A DNA stretch of 28,201 bases from JBBRYB01 sp038238115 (GTDB lineage: Bacteria > Actinomycetota > Actinomycetes > Propionibacteriales > Nocardioidaceae), in contig JBBRYB010000038.1 of NCBI GenBank assembly GCA_038238115.1, positions 1-28,201 of the forward strand. Reading direction: 5' to 3'. Position 1 is the stretch's first letter. Each line of letters starts with the position of its first letter. A program made the translations under genes and the position numbers. Under the pieces are notes generated by a model that was not told the DNA's origin, did not search any database, and saw only the letters and a program-made list of their open reading frames with translations. Shown piece after piece: positions 7,878 through 15,918 of this stretch.

Positions 7878-9059
7878 ATGAAGCTGTCCTCTCTGCGCCG
7901 CTCGCGCACCCAACGGCCACCGGGTATCGTCGGCACCGCGCGGCTCGACCGGCGTACCCGCACCATGGTCCGCCGGATCCGCCCGGGCGACATCGCGATC
8001 ATCGACCACGTCGACATCGACCGCGGCGCCGCCGTATCCCTCGTCGACGCCGGTGTGGCAGCCGTCGTCAATCTGGCGCCGTCGATCTCTGGACGCTATC
8101 CCAACCTCGGGCCCTCGGTGCTGCTCGACGCGGGGATCCCGCTGGTCGACAACGTCGGACCCGACGCGTTCACCGCGTTCAGCGACGGCGACACGATCCG
8201 CATCGACGGCGACGAGGTCTACCGCGGCGACCGGCTCGTCGCGAGCGGCGTGCTGCAGACGCGCGACAGCGTCGAGTCTGCCCTGGAGGCGTCCAAGGAC
8301 GGCATGGCCAACCAGCTCGACGCGTTCAGTGCGAACGCGATGGAGCACCTTCGGCGCGACCAAGGGCTGCTGCTCGACGGTGAGGGAGTGCCCAATGTCG
8401 CGACGAGCTTCCAAGGCCGCCAGGTCGTCGTCGTGGTTCGCGCATTCGACCACCGCCAGGACCTGGCCTCGCTCAAGACCTACATCCGGGAATGTTCTCC
8501 CCTACTCGTGGGCGTCGACTCGGGCGCCGACGTGCTGCTCGAGGCCGGCTACCGACCCGACCTGATCGTCACCGACCTCGACGAGATCTCCGAAACCGCG
8601 CTGAGATGCGGTGCCGAAGTGGTGGCGCACGCCACCTCGGACGGCCGGATCCGCGGGTTCGAGCGGGTCGACCGGCTCGGGATCAACCACGCCACATTCG
8701 TCACCCATGGCACTGCCGAGGACTCCGCCATCCTGCTCGCGCACACCCAACGTGCCGCGCTGATCGTGATGGTCGGCTCGCATACGTCGCTCGTGGAGTT
8801 CCTCGACCGAGGTCGGTCGGGGATGGCGAGCTCCTTCCTGACCAGGGCCGCCGTCGGCGCCAGCGTCATCGACGCCAAGGTGGTCGCACGGCTCTACCAG
8901 AACCGCCTCCGCGGTTGGCTTGTGCTGCTGCTCGTACTGACCGCTGTGGCCGCGGTCGCGGCCTCCATCGCCACCACGCCGGTGGGACAGGACTGGTGGG
9001 ATCAGCTCAGGGTCTGGCTCGACACGGCCTACGGCTGGGCCCGGGACCAGCTGCCGTGA
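7878..9059 (+). CDS. steA: SteA, cytokinetic-ring-associated membrane protein
   Basis: Predicted 393-residue protein of the SteA family (Corynebacterium NCgl1607-type; M. tuberculosis Rv1697 position). It has a soluble body with GTARLDRRTRTMVRRIRPGD at the start and a central GVDSGADVLLEAGYRPDLIV segment resembling the thiamin-pyrophosphokinase-like fold. A single C-terminal membrane helix (LVLLLVLTAVAAVAASI, about 347-365) and a short Trp-rich tail follow. In corynebacteria SteA and SteB form a complex at the division site that promotes cell separation by acting on envelope hydrolases. The ATG at 7878 is preferred over an in-frame ATG at 7854. The stop overlaps the steB GTG (GTGA), suggesting coupled synthesis of the two partners. 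Confidence 0.85.
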   Translation: MKLSSLRRSRTQRPPGIVGTARLDRRTRTMVRRIRPGDIAIIDHVDIDRGAAVSLVDAGVAAVVNLAPSISGRYPNLGPSVLLDAGIPLVDNVGPDAFTAFSDGDTIRIDGDEVYRGDRLVASGVLQTRDSVESALEASKDGMANQLDAFSANAMEHLRRDQGLLLDGEGVPNVATSFQGRQVVVVVRAFDHRQDLASLKTYIRECSPLLVGVDSGADVLLEAGYRPDLIVTDLDEISETALRCGAEVVAHATSDGRIRGFERVDRLGINHATFVTHGTAEDSAILLAHTQRAALIVMVGSHTSLVEFLDRGRSGMASSFLTRAAVGASVIDAKVVARLYQNRLRGWLVLLLVLTAVAAVAASIATTPVGQDWWDQLRVWLDTAYGWARDQLP

Positions 9060-10000
9060 CCGGGCTGCGGCGCTCTGTCCTCGTGCTGTTCGCTCTGTGC
9101 ACCGCGTTCGCGGCCGGAGTCGCCCTGGGAGCCGGATCGCTGCAACGACCGCAGGGCCCCGGCAGCACGGCTGCACTCGTCGCCGGCAACGCCGCGCTGT
9201 CCGAGAAGGTCGCCACTCTGGAGCATGGCCAGGTCTTCGCGAGCTCGGTAACCGCGGCGGCCGCCAGTGACTGGCTCAAAGGCTCCCTCAGCGGTCAGAC
9301 GGTCACTGTGTTCGTGCTCCCCGGTGTGGGTGAGGAGGACGTCGCAGGCGTACGAAACGCCGTCAGGCAGGCGGGCGGCTCGACCACTGTCGTCGCGCAG
9401 GTGTCCGCCGACCTTGTCGACCCGGGCCGGAAGACCTACGTCGACAGCGTGTCGACGAGCTCGAGCACCGGCATCGCCGACCTCCCGAAGACGACCTCCG
9501 ATGACACCTACGCCCGCATCGGTGCGCTGATTGCCCGCGCGTACGTCGGACACTCCGAGGACCTGCTCGTCGACAGTGAGGCCACCAAGATCGCCTCCGA
9601 GCTGCAGGGCAGCAGGCTCGTGCAGACCGAAGGCACTCCGCAGCGACGGGGGGCGCTCGTGATCGTGCTCGCCTCGGGAGACCACGGCGCCGATGTCGAC
9701 ACTCAGGCGGCGCACCTCATCGAGACGCAGTTGGTGACGGCTCTCGCGCGGGCCGGCGACGGGCTCGTCGCCGTCACCCCACCCACCGGCACGGCTCCCG
9801 GAGGGCTGCTGGCGGCGCTGGGTCAGCGCCCGAATGCCAGCGAGCTACCGGTTTCCACGCTCAACGTCAGCGACGGCGCCGCCGCCGACATCGCCGCCGT
9901 CTTCGCCCTGCGCGCGGCCGCCGGTGCGAGGCCAGGCGACTTCGGTGTCGACGGGTCCCGGGTGATCCTGCCACCGGGCATGGCTGATCAGACCGGGTAG
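9056..10000 (+). CDS. steB: SteB / MctB-type copper transporter family membrane protein
   Basis: Predicted 314-residue protein with one N-terminal membrane helix (about 7-26: SVLVLFALCTAFAAGVALGA), then a short coiled-coil-like segment (NAALSEKVATLEHG) and a large extracytoplasmic domain. The pattern matches the family that holds M. tuberculosis Rv1698 (MctB, proposed outer-membrane channel or copper efflux) and corynebacterial SteB, partner of SteA. Databases call the family copper transporter; the division role is equally supported by the adjacent steA. No Cys or Met-rich copper motif stands out. The GTG at 9056 overlaps the steA TGA. The longer open frame upstream of 9056 is a shadow of steA. 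Confidence 0.85.
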   Translation: MTGLRRSVLVLFALCTAFAAGVALGAGSLQRPQGPGSTAALVAGNAALSEKVATLEHGQVFASSVTAAAASDWLKGSLSGQTVTVFVLPGVGEEDVAGVRNAVRQAGGSTTVVAQVSADLVDPGRKTYVDSVSTSSSTGIADLPKTTSDDTYARIGALIARAYVGHSEDLLVDSEATKIASELQGSRLVQTEGTPQRRGALVIVLASGDHGADVDTQAAHLIETQLVTALARAGDGLVAVTPPTGTAPGGLLAALGQRPNASELPVSTLNVSDGAAADIAAVFALRAAAGARPGDFGVDGSRVILPPGMADQTG

Positions 10001-10035
10001 GGGCGCCGGCCAGCGCCCCGCGAGCGGCGTGCCTT

Positions 10036-10064
10036 TTCGCGCCAGGCCCCGGTGTTGATAGATT
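10036..10064 (+). promoter_or_regulatory. Possible promoter upstream of pyrG
   Basis: A good -10 hexamer TAGATT lies at 10059-10064 in the 115-base gap between steB and pyrG. The matching -35 region 17 bases upstream (around 10036-10041) is only T-rich and does not match TTGACA. Start of pyrG is about 50 bases downstream. This is a sequence-pattern guess only. Confidence 0.3.
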
Positions 10065-10115
10065 GAAACCCCGTGGACAGGCGGGACGCCCCGCCGCACA
10101 CCGAATCCCGCGGGA

Positions 10116-11816
10116 GTGAGATTGGCAGCCTCGTCGCCGACCAAGCATCTGTTCGTCACCGGTGGTGTCGCGTCCTCGTTGGGCAAGGGCCTCACCGCCT
10201 CCTCGTTGGGGCGGCTGCTCAAGTCGCGTGGACTGCGCGTGACAATGCAGAAGCTCGACCCCTACCTCAACGTCGACCCCGGCACGATGAACCCGTTCCA
10301 GCACGGCGAGGTCTTCGTCACCGACGACGGCGCCGAAACGGACCTCGACATCGGCCACTACGAGCGGTTCCTCGACGTCGAGCTGGCGCAGAAGGCCAAC
10401 GTGACCACCGGTCAGGTGTACTCCACCGTGATCGCCAAGGAGCGCAGGGGCGACTACCTCGGCGACACCGTCCAGGTCATCCCCCACATCACCAACGAGA
10501 TCAAGTCCCGGATCCGGGCGATGGCGGGCGATGACGTCGACGTCGTCATCACCGAGATCGGCGGCACGGTGGGTGACATCGAGTCGTTGCCCTTCCTGGA
10601 AGCGGTCCGGCAGGTCCGCCACGATGTCGGGCGCGACAACTGCTTCTTCCTGCATGTGTCCCTCGTGCCCTACATTGGCCCCTCCGGGGAGCTGAAGACG
10701 AAGCCGACCCAGCACTCCGTCGCGGCGCTGCGCTCTATCGGTATCGCACCGGACGCGATCGTGTGTCGCGCCGACCGCGAGATCCCGGACAACGTCAAGC
10801 GCAAGATCTCCCTGATGTGCGACGTCGACGACGAGGCGGTCGTCGCCGCCGTCGATGCCCCCTCGATCTACGACATCCCGAAGGTGTTGCACGCCGAGGG
10901 GCTCGACGCCTTTGTCGTCCGTCGGCTCAACCTGCCGTTCCGCGACGTCGAGTGGTCGCGGTGGAACCAGCTGCTGCAGCGGGTGCACAACCCCGACGAG
11001 GAGGTCACGATCGCGCTCGTCGGCAAGTACGTCGACCTGCCGGACGCCTACCTGTCGGTGGCGGAGGCGCTGCGGGCGGGAGGCTTCCACAACTCGGCGC
11101 GGGTCAACATCCGGTGGGTGGCCTCGGACGAGTGCCGCTCGCGTGAGGGCGCGGCCGCCCACCTGTTCGACGTCGATGCGGTGTGTGTGCCTGGCGGATT
11201 CGGCGTGCGCGGCATCGAAGGCAAGGTGGGTGCGCTGCGCTACAGCCGCGAGCACAAGATCCCCACGCTCGGGCTCTGCCTCGGCCTGCAGTGCATGGTC
11301 ATCGAGTTCGCCCGTCACGTCGCCGGGCTCGACGATGCCGGCTCGACCGAGTTCGACCCGGACGCGAGCCAACCGGTCATCGCCACGATGGAGGAGCAGC
11401 TCGACATCGTCGACGGCGCGGGTGATCTGGGCGGCACGATGCGCCTCGGGCTCTATCCCGCGGACCTGCTGCCAGGCTCGATCGTCGCCGAGGCCTACGG
11501 CGTCGCGCGGGTCGAAGAGCGGCACCGGCATCGCTACGAGGTCAACAACAAGTTCCGGGACGACCTGGAGGCGGCCGGTCTCGTCTTCTCGGGTCTGTCG
11601 CCGGACGGTGAGCTGATCGAGTACGTCGAGCTGACGCGTGAGGTGCACCCCTACTTCGTGGCGACGCAGGCGCACCCCGAGCTCCGCTCCCGGCCGACTC
11701 GGCCGCACCCTCTGTTCAGCGGCCTGGTCCGCGCGGCGCTGGACCGCCAGGGTGAGCTGCGCCTGCCAGTCGACGAGAGCGGCCTGCGCCGCGCCGTACT
11801 GGAGGCGGTCGAGTGA
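10116..11816 (+). CDS. pyrG: CTP synthase
   Basis: Predicted 566-residue CTP synthetase: UTP + ATP + glutamine to CTP. The N-terminal synthetase domain begins KHLFVTGGVASSLGKGLTAS, with KLDPYLNVDPGTMNP and GGTVGDIES. The C-terminal class I glutamine amidotransferase domain shows the nucleophile Cys near residue 388 in GLCLGLQC and the His/Glu pair near 519-521 (QAHPEL). The start is ambiguous: GTG at 10116 is given, but TTG at 10122 has the better-placed ribosome-binding site (GGGAG at 10112-10116). Both give the same family N-terminus within two residues. The stop overlaps the Nudix GTG by four bases. Confidence 0.96.
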   Translation: MRLAASSPTKHLFVTGGVASSLGKGLTASSLGRLLKSRGLRVTMQKLDPYLNVDPGTMNPFQHGEVFVTDDGAETDLDIGHYERFLDVELAQKANVTTGQVYSTVIAKERRGDYLGDTVQVIPHITNEIKSRIRAMAGDDVDVVITEIGGTVGDIESLPFLEAVRQVRHDVGRDNCFFLHVSLVPYIGPSGELKTKPTQHSVAALRSIGIAPDAIVCRADREIPDNVKRKISLMCDVDDEAVVAAVDAPSIYDIPKVLHAEGLDAFVVRRLNLPFRDVEWSRWNQLLQRVHNPDEEVTIALVGKYVDLPDAYLSVAEALRAGGFHNSARVNIRWVASDECRSREGAAAHLFDVDAVCVPGGFGVRGIEGKVGALRYSREHKIPTLGLCLGLQCMVIEFARHVAGLDDAGSTEFDPDASQPVIATMEEQLDIVDGAGDLGGTMRLGLYPADLLPGSIVAEAYGVARVEERHRHRYEVNNKFRDDLEAAGLVFSGLSPDGELIEYVELTREVHPYFVATQAHPELRSRPTRPHPLFSGLVRAALDRQGELRLPVDESGLRRAVLEAVE

Positions 11817-12382
11817 GCAACCTGTCAGACGCTCCCGAGTCGTGGCCTGTGACGAGATCGGTGCAGGCGTTCACCGGCGCGCTGATCGGCGTACGCCGCG
11901 ACACGCTGGTCGGTGACGGTGAGACCTTCGACCGAGAGGTGGTCACCCACCCCGGGGCCGTGTGCATCGTCGCCGTGGACGAGGACGACCGGGTCCTGGT
12001 CATTACCCAGTACCGACACGCCGCCGGCGAGCGCCTCGTCGAACTGCCCGCAGGTCTGTTGGACGTGGAGGACGAGCCGCCGTTGGAGGCCGCCAAACGT
12101 GAGCTTCGCGAGGAGGCCCAGATCGAGGCCACCCGGTGGACGCCGCTCTTCTCGATGCTGACCACCCCCGGCGCGAGCGACGAGGTCGTGCACTTCTATG
12201 TCGCGGAACAGGTGAGCGACGTCGGGCTGGACGGGCAGTTCACCGCCGAGCACGAGGAAGCCACGATGACCCGCCAGTGGGTGCCGCTGGAGGATCTCGT
12301 GGACGCCGTGATGGCCGGCCGCGCGAAGGACTCGCTCACGGTCGCGGGATCACTTGCCTTATGGCGTCTGCGCCACGGGTAG
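11813..12382 (+). CDS. Nudix hydrolase, ADP-ribose pyrophosphatase type
   Basis: Predicted 189-residue Nudix protein, homologous in position to M. tuberculosis Rv1700 (ADP-ribose pyrophosphatase). It should cleave ADP-ribose or a related nucleoside diphosphate derivative to AMP and a phosphorylated sugar. The Nudix box is seen at about residues 80-105: ELPAGLLDVEDEPP followed by RELREEAQIEA. The catalytic REx(2)EE glutamates are kept, but the Gly usually following EE (REEVG/REEAG) is Gln here. The GTG at 11813 overlaps the pyrG stop. The protein is otherwise of normal length, so activity is likely retained. Confidence 0.88.
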   Translation: MSNLSDAPESWPVTRSVQAFTGALIGVRRDTLVGDGETFDREVVTHPGAVCIVAVDEDDRVLVITQYRHAAGERLVELPAGLLDVEDEPPLEAAKRELREEAQIEATRWTPLFSMLTTPGASDEVVHFYVAEQVSDVGLDGQFTAEHEEATMTRQWVPLEDLVDAVMAGRAKDSLTVAGSLALWRLRHG

Positions 12383-12441
12383 TGCAGCCGATGGAGTAGG
12401 TTGCGAGTGCGTGAAGTCCGGCAACGAGGCGAGTGAGGACG

Positions 12442-13557
12442 ATGAAGGTCGGCGTACCCAAGGAAGTCAAGAACCACGAGTACCGGGTGGCGATCACGCC
12501 GGCGGGGGTGCACGAGCTCTCGACGCGTGGGCACGACGTCTATGTCGAGGCCAGCGCGGGCACCGGGTCGTCGATCACCGACGAGGAGTTCGTCTCTGCG
12601 GGCGCAACAGTCCTCGCGACCGCGGACGACGTTTGGCAGACCGGTGACCTGATCCTCAAGGTCAAGGAGCCGATCGCCGAGGAGTACCACCGCATGCGTG
12701 AAGGGCAGACGCTCTTCACCTACCTCCACCTGGCCGCCTCCCGGGACTGCACGGACGCCCTGCTCAAGCAGGGTGTGACGTCGATCGCCTACGAGACCGT
12801 CCAGACCCCTGACGGCGCCCTGCCGCTGCTCGCCCCGATGAGCGAGGTCGCCGGGCGGCTTGCCCCTCAGTGCGGCGCCTACCACCTGATGCGCCAGGGA
12901 AACGGCCGCGGCGTCCTGATGGGTGGAGTGTCCGGGGTGTACGCCGCCAAGGTGGTGGTGATCGGCGCCGGCGTGTCCGGGATGAACGCTGCCGCCATCG
13001 CGCTTGGGATGCAGGCCGAGGTGCTCCTGCTCGACCGCAACATCGACCGGCTCCGCCAGGCTGACAAGATCTACCAGGGTCACCTTCAGACAGTGGCCTC
13101 CAACTCATTCGAGATCGAGCAGGCCGTGATCGACGCCGACCTGGTGGTCGGCGCCGTGCTCGTCCCCGGCGCGAAGGCACCGACCCTGGTCTCCAACCAG
13201 CTCGTCTCCCGCATGAAGACCGGCTCCGTGCTCGTCGACATCTCGATCGACCAGGGCGGCTGCTTCGAGGACTCGCGTCCCACCACGCACGACGACCCGA
13301 CCTACATGGTTCACAACAGCGTCTTCTACTGCGTGGCCAACATGCCCGGCGCCGTACCGCACACGTCGACCTATGCCCTGACCAACGTCACGCTGCCTTA
13401 TGCCGTCGCCTTGGCCGACCGCGGCTGGAAGCAGGCGCTGCGCGATGACGAGGCATTGGCGCTCGGGCTCAACACGCATGCCGGTGAGCTGACCTACGCC
13501 CCGGTGGCGACGGCGCATGACCTGCCCGTCCGAGCACTCGACGAGGTCCTCGGCTGA
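12442..13557 (+). CDS. ald: Alanine dehydrogenase
   Basis: Predicted 371-residue NAD-dependent alanine dehydrogenase (L-alanine + NAD + water to pyruvate + ammonia + NADH), the same length as M. tuberculosis Ald. Key residues fall at the M. tuberculosis numbering: Arg15 (HEYRVAITPAGV), Lys75 (KVKEP), His96 (YLHLAA) and Asp270 (SIDQGG). The Rossmann motif VVVIGAGVSGMNAA is intact. This numbering supports the ATG at 12442 over the in-frame GTG at 12433. In M. tuberculosis ald lies elsewhere (Rv2780), so its place between the Nudix gene and xerD is a lineage difference. Its stop overlaps the apparent CTG start of xerD. Confidence 0.95.
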   Translation: MKVGVPKEVKNHEYRVAITPAGVHELSTRGHDVYVEASAGTGSSITDEEFVSAGATVLATADDVWQTGDLILKVKEPIAEEYHRMREGQTLFTYLHLAASRDCTDALLKQGVTSIAYETVQTPDGALPLLAPMSEVAGRLAPQCGAYHLMRQGNGRGVLMGGVSGVYAAKVVVIGAGVSGMNAAAIALGMQAEVLLLDRNIDRLRQADKIYQGHLQTVASNSFEIEQAVIDADLVVGAVLVPGAKAPTLVSNQLVSRMKTGSVLVDISIDQGGCFEDSRPTTHDDPTYMVHNSVFYCVANMPGAVPHTSTYALTNVTLPYAVALADRGWKQALRDDEALALGLNTHAGELTYAPVATAHDLPVRALDEVLG

Positions 13558-14483
13558 GCAGGTCCGAGCCGGTCCACGCGGTCCGCACCTATCTCGACCA
13601 CCTGTCGGTCGAGCGCGGGCTCGCCGTCAACACACTGGCGTCGTACCGGCGAGACCTGCGTCGCTACCTCAGCTTCCTCGACGAGCGTGGCATCGACGAA
13701 CTCTCCATGGTGACGACCGTCGACATCACCGACTTCTTGATGGCCCTGCGCGAGGGCGACCACGAGCACCCGCCGCTCGGATCGGGTAGCGCTGCTCGCG
13801 CTGTCGTCGCCGTGCGCGGTTTCCACAAGTTCGCGGTACGCGAGCGGCTCACGGCGACCGACCCGGCAACCGGTGTCAAGCCTCCGTCGCCACCGAAGCG
13901 GCTCCCCAAGGCGCTGCCCCTGCCTGACATCGAGAAGATGCTGGACGCCGCAGGCGCCCCGGGCACCGCCTTGGCGCTGAGGGACCGCGCCCTGCTCGAG
14001 CTGCTCTACGGCACCGGTGCCCGGATCTCCGAGGCGGTCGGTCTCGACGTCGACGACGTGGACCTCGAGGAGGCGACCGTCCGGCTGTACGGCAAGGGCG
14101 GTAAGGAGAGGCTTGTCCCAGTCGGCTCCTACGCCCGGGTGGCATGCCAGGCGTACGTGGTGCGGACGCGTCCCGCGCTGGTCGCCGCCGGGCGGGGCAC
14201 ATCAGCCCTGTTCCTCAACGCCCGCGGCGGCCGGCTCTCGCGACAGTCGGCCTGGACTGTCCTCGGCCGGGCTGCCGACCGGGCCGGGCTCAGGGCCGAC
14301 GTCTCACCCCACACGCTCAGGCACTCCTTCGCGACCCACCTGCTCGACGGTGGCGCCGACGTGCGGGTCGTCCAGGAGCTGCTGGGGCATGCTTCGGTCA
14401 CGACGACCCAGGTCTACACGCTCGTCACCGTCGACACGCTACGGGAGGTCTACGCAACAGCACATCCGCGCGCCCTCGCGTGA
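13554..14483 (+). CDS. xerD: Tyrosine recombinase XerD (apparent CTG start)
   Basis: Site-specific tyrosine recombinase that with XerC resolves chromosome dimers at dif. Catalytic residues are intact: Arg near 160 (GTGARISEAVG), Lys in GKGGKERLVP, HTLRHSFATHL near 253, GHASVTTTQVY with the Tyr near 287. The SAM-like core-binding domain (EPVHAVRTYLDHLSVERGLA, SYRRDLRRYLSFLDERG) is encoded at 13566-13700, before the first ATG (13707). An in-frame stop lies at 13518-13520 and no ATG, GTG or TTG occurs between it and 13707. CTG at 13554 is therefore the likely start: it overlaps the ald stop as CTGA and has GAGG at 13543-13546, seven bases upstream. The result is 309 residues, normal for XerD. 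Position matches Rv1701. Confidence 0.88.
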   Translation: MSRSEPVHAVRTYLDHLSVERGLAVNTLASYRRDLRRYLSFLDERGIDELSMVTTVDITDFLMALREGDHEHPPLGSGSAARAVVAVRGFHKFAVRERLTATDPATGVKPPSPPKRLPKALPLPDIEKMLDAAGAPGTALALRDRALLELLYGTGARISEAVGLDVDDVDLEEATVRLYGKGGKERLVPVGSYARVACQAYVVRTRPALVAAGRGTSALFLNARGGRLSRQSAWTVLGRAADRAGLRADVSPHTLRHSFATHLLDGGADVRVVQELLGHASVTTTQVYTLVTVDTLREVYATAHPRALA

Positions 14484-14566
14484 CGGCAGCGTGCACAGGG
14501 TTCTCCCCAACGCAGAAGTCGTTGTGGACGTCAGGCGGTGGGCCGTGCACAGATCTGCGGTGAGCC

Positions 14567-14595
14567 TTGTCCGCCTCCGGGCGACGGCCTAGAGT
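14567..14595 (+). promoter_or_regulatory. Candidate SigA-type promoter of the parA-scp operon
   Basis: TTGTCC at 14567-14572 and TAGAGT at 14590-14595 are separated by 17 bases, the ideal spacing for a housekeeping sigma factor; TAGAGT-like -10 boxes are common in Actinobacteria. It lies in the 224-base gap between xerD and parA, one of the few real intergenic gaps in this block. Transcription would start near 14602, about 105 bases before the chosen parA start. Pattern match only. Confidence 0.5.
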
Positions 14596-14707
14596 CCTCG
14601 CGCAAGGGCCGCTTTGGCGATGTGTCGACAACACCGCGCCGATAAGGACGAGTCACAAGAGATGTGTGATGACGAGTGCCGATGACAGCACCGATGAGAG
14701 GCACGAC

Positions 14708-15619
14708 ATGACTGAGCCGAGCGTCGAACCAGCAGCCGAGCAGATCTCGCCAGCTCCGCACCTGGTGCGCAGCCAGCCCGAGCTTGGCCCCACCGGACGA
14801 CCGCTCCCCGCGTTTGCGGAGCCCGGACCCGTCAGCGAGCGCGGTGACGGCATGGTCATCGCGATGTGCAACCAAAAGGGCGGGGTCGGCAAGACGACCA
14901 CAGCGATCAACCTCGGCGCCGCGTTCGCGGAGTATGGCCGCAGGGTGCTGCTCGTCGACTTCGACCCGCAGGCCTCGCTCACGGTCGGGCTCGGCATCAA
15001 CCCCAATGCCGTGGACACCACGATCTACCACGTCATGATGGAGCGCGACGTCAGCCTCGACGACGCGATCGTCCAGACGAGCGTCGACGGGATGGATTTG
15101 ATCCCCTCCAACATCGACTTCGCCGGCGCGGAGATGCAGCTCATCAACGAGGTCGCCCGCGAACAGGTGCTGGCGCGCGCGCTCGCCCCAGCCACCGAGA
15201 CTTACGACCTGGTCATCATCGACTGCCAGCCTTCTCTTGGCCTGCTGACGGTCAACGCCCTTGCTGCCTCGACCGGTGTGATCGTGCCGCTCGAGTGTGA
15301 GTACTTCGCCCTGCGTGGTGTCGCCCTGCTCAAGGGCACGATCGACAAGGTGCAGGAGCGGCTCAACCCGAGGCTGCAGATCGTCGGCGTGCTGGGCACG
15401 ATGTACGACGGGCGCACGCTGCACAGCCGAGAGGTGCTGCAGACCCTCGTCGAGGGCTGGGGCGACGCCGTCTTCCATACGGTCATCCGGCGTACCGTGA
15501 AGTTCTCCGAGGCGACCGTCGCCGGCGAGCCGCTACTTGCCTACGCCGAGAGCTCCGCCGGCGCGGACTCCTACCGTCAGCTGGCCAGAGAGGTGCTGCA
15601 GCGATGCCACGACGCGTAA
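14708..15619 (+). CDS. parA: ParA-family chromosome partitioning ATPase (Rv1708-like)
   Basis: Predicted 303-residue ParA/Soj-type P-loop ATPase. The deviant Walker A CNQKGGVGKTT lies near residues 55-64, followed by LLVDFDPQASLT (Walker A') and YDLVIIDCQPSLG (Walker B). About 50 unconserved, Pro/Glu-rich residues precede the ATPase core. The ATG at 14708 has AGAGG at 14697-14701; an in-frame ATG at 14669 would add 13 residues and has a weaker site. There is no parB beside it; this is the second, scp-linked ParA known from Actinobacteria (Rv1708), distinct from the oriC-linked parAB. Its 3' end overlaps the next gene by 16 bases, a small RHH-like protein that may be its DNA-binding partner. 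Confidence 0.92.
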   Translation: MTEPSVEPAAEQISPAPHLVRSQPELGPTGRPLPAFAEPGPVSERGDGMVIAMCNQKGGVGKTTTAINLGAAFAEYGRRVLLVDFDPQASLTVGLGINPNAVDTTIYHVMMERDVSLDDAIVQTSVDGMDLIPSNIDFAGAEMQLINEVAREQVLARALAPATETYDLVIIDCQPSLGLLTVNALAASTGVIVPLECEYFALRGVALLKGTIDKVQERLNPRLQIVGVLGTMYDGRTLHSREVLQTLVEGWGDAVFHTVIRRTVKFSEATVAGEPLLAYAESSAGADSYRQLAREVLQRCHDA

Positions 15620-15918
15620 GGCTGCCCGGCGCCGACGAGCTGTTCCGGCCCAGCAGGGGATCTCCGGGCGCCGACGAGCCCCCCGTGGCGGAGCGTCGCG
15701 GCTCGAGTGGTCGGGTGCGACACGACGAGAAGATAACCGTCTACGTAACGGCCGACGAGCTTCTCGACCTCGAGCACACCCGGCTCACACTGCGGCGCGA
15801 GCACCGGCTCGCGGTCGACCGTGGGCGCATCGTGCGCGAAGCCATCCACCTCGCGCTGGAAAGTGTCCAGCGAGACGGTGAGGCGAGTGCGCTCGTACGC
15901 CGGCTGCGCGAGCAGTGA
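15604..15918 (+). CDS. Small ribbon-helix-helix-like protein between parA and scpA
   Basis: Predicted 104-residue basic protein. The N-terminal ~40 residues are Arg/Pro-rich and probably flexible (MPRRVRLPGADELFRPS). The C-terminal part reads as a ribbon-helix-helix fold: a strand at about 42-50 (EKITVYVTA), helix A about 51-68 (DELLDLEHTRLTLRREH) and helix B about 72-88 (DRGRIVREAIHLALESV). The ATG at 15604 lies 16 bases inside the end of parA with AGAGAGG upstream (15587-15593), and its stop overlaps the scpA GTG, so it is an operon member. A ParA plus a small RHH protein with a flexible basic tail is the layout of type Ib (ParF/ParG) partition systems. The RHH assignment is made by eye and the function is inferred. 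Confidence 0.72.
   Translation: MPRRVRLPGADELFRPSRGSPGADEPPVAERRGSSGRVRHDEKITVYVTADELLDLEHTRLTLRREHRLAVDRGRIVREAIHLALESVQRDGEASALVRRLREQ

Noticed and set aside
9867..11708. 613-residue open frame antisense to pyrG
   Set aside because: Typical high-GC shadow frame; pyrG on the other strand is unmistakable and the antisense translation has no domain.
14520..14530. TTGTGGACG as a DnaA box
   Set aside because: Only a partial match and isolated; no cluster of boxes, no AT-rich region and no dnaA/dnaN neighbours.
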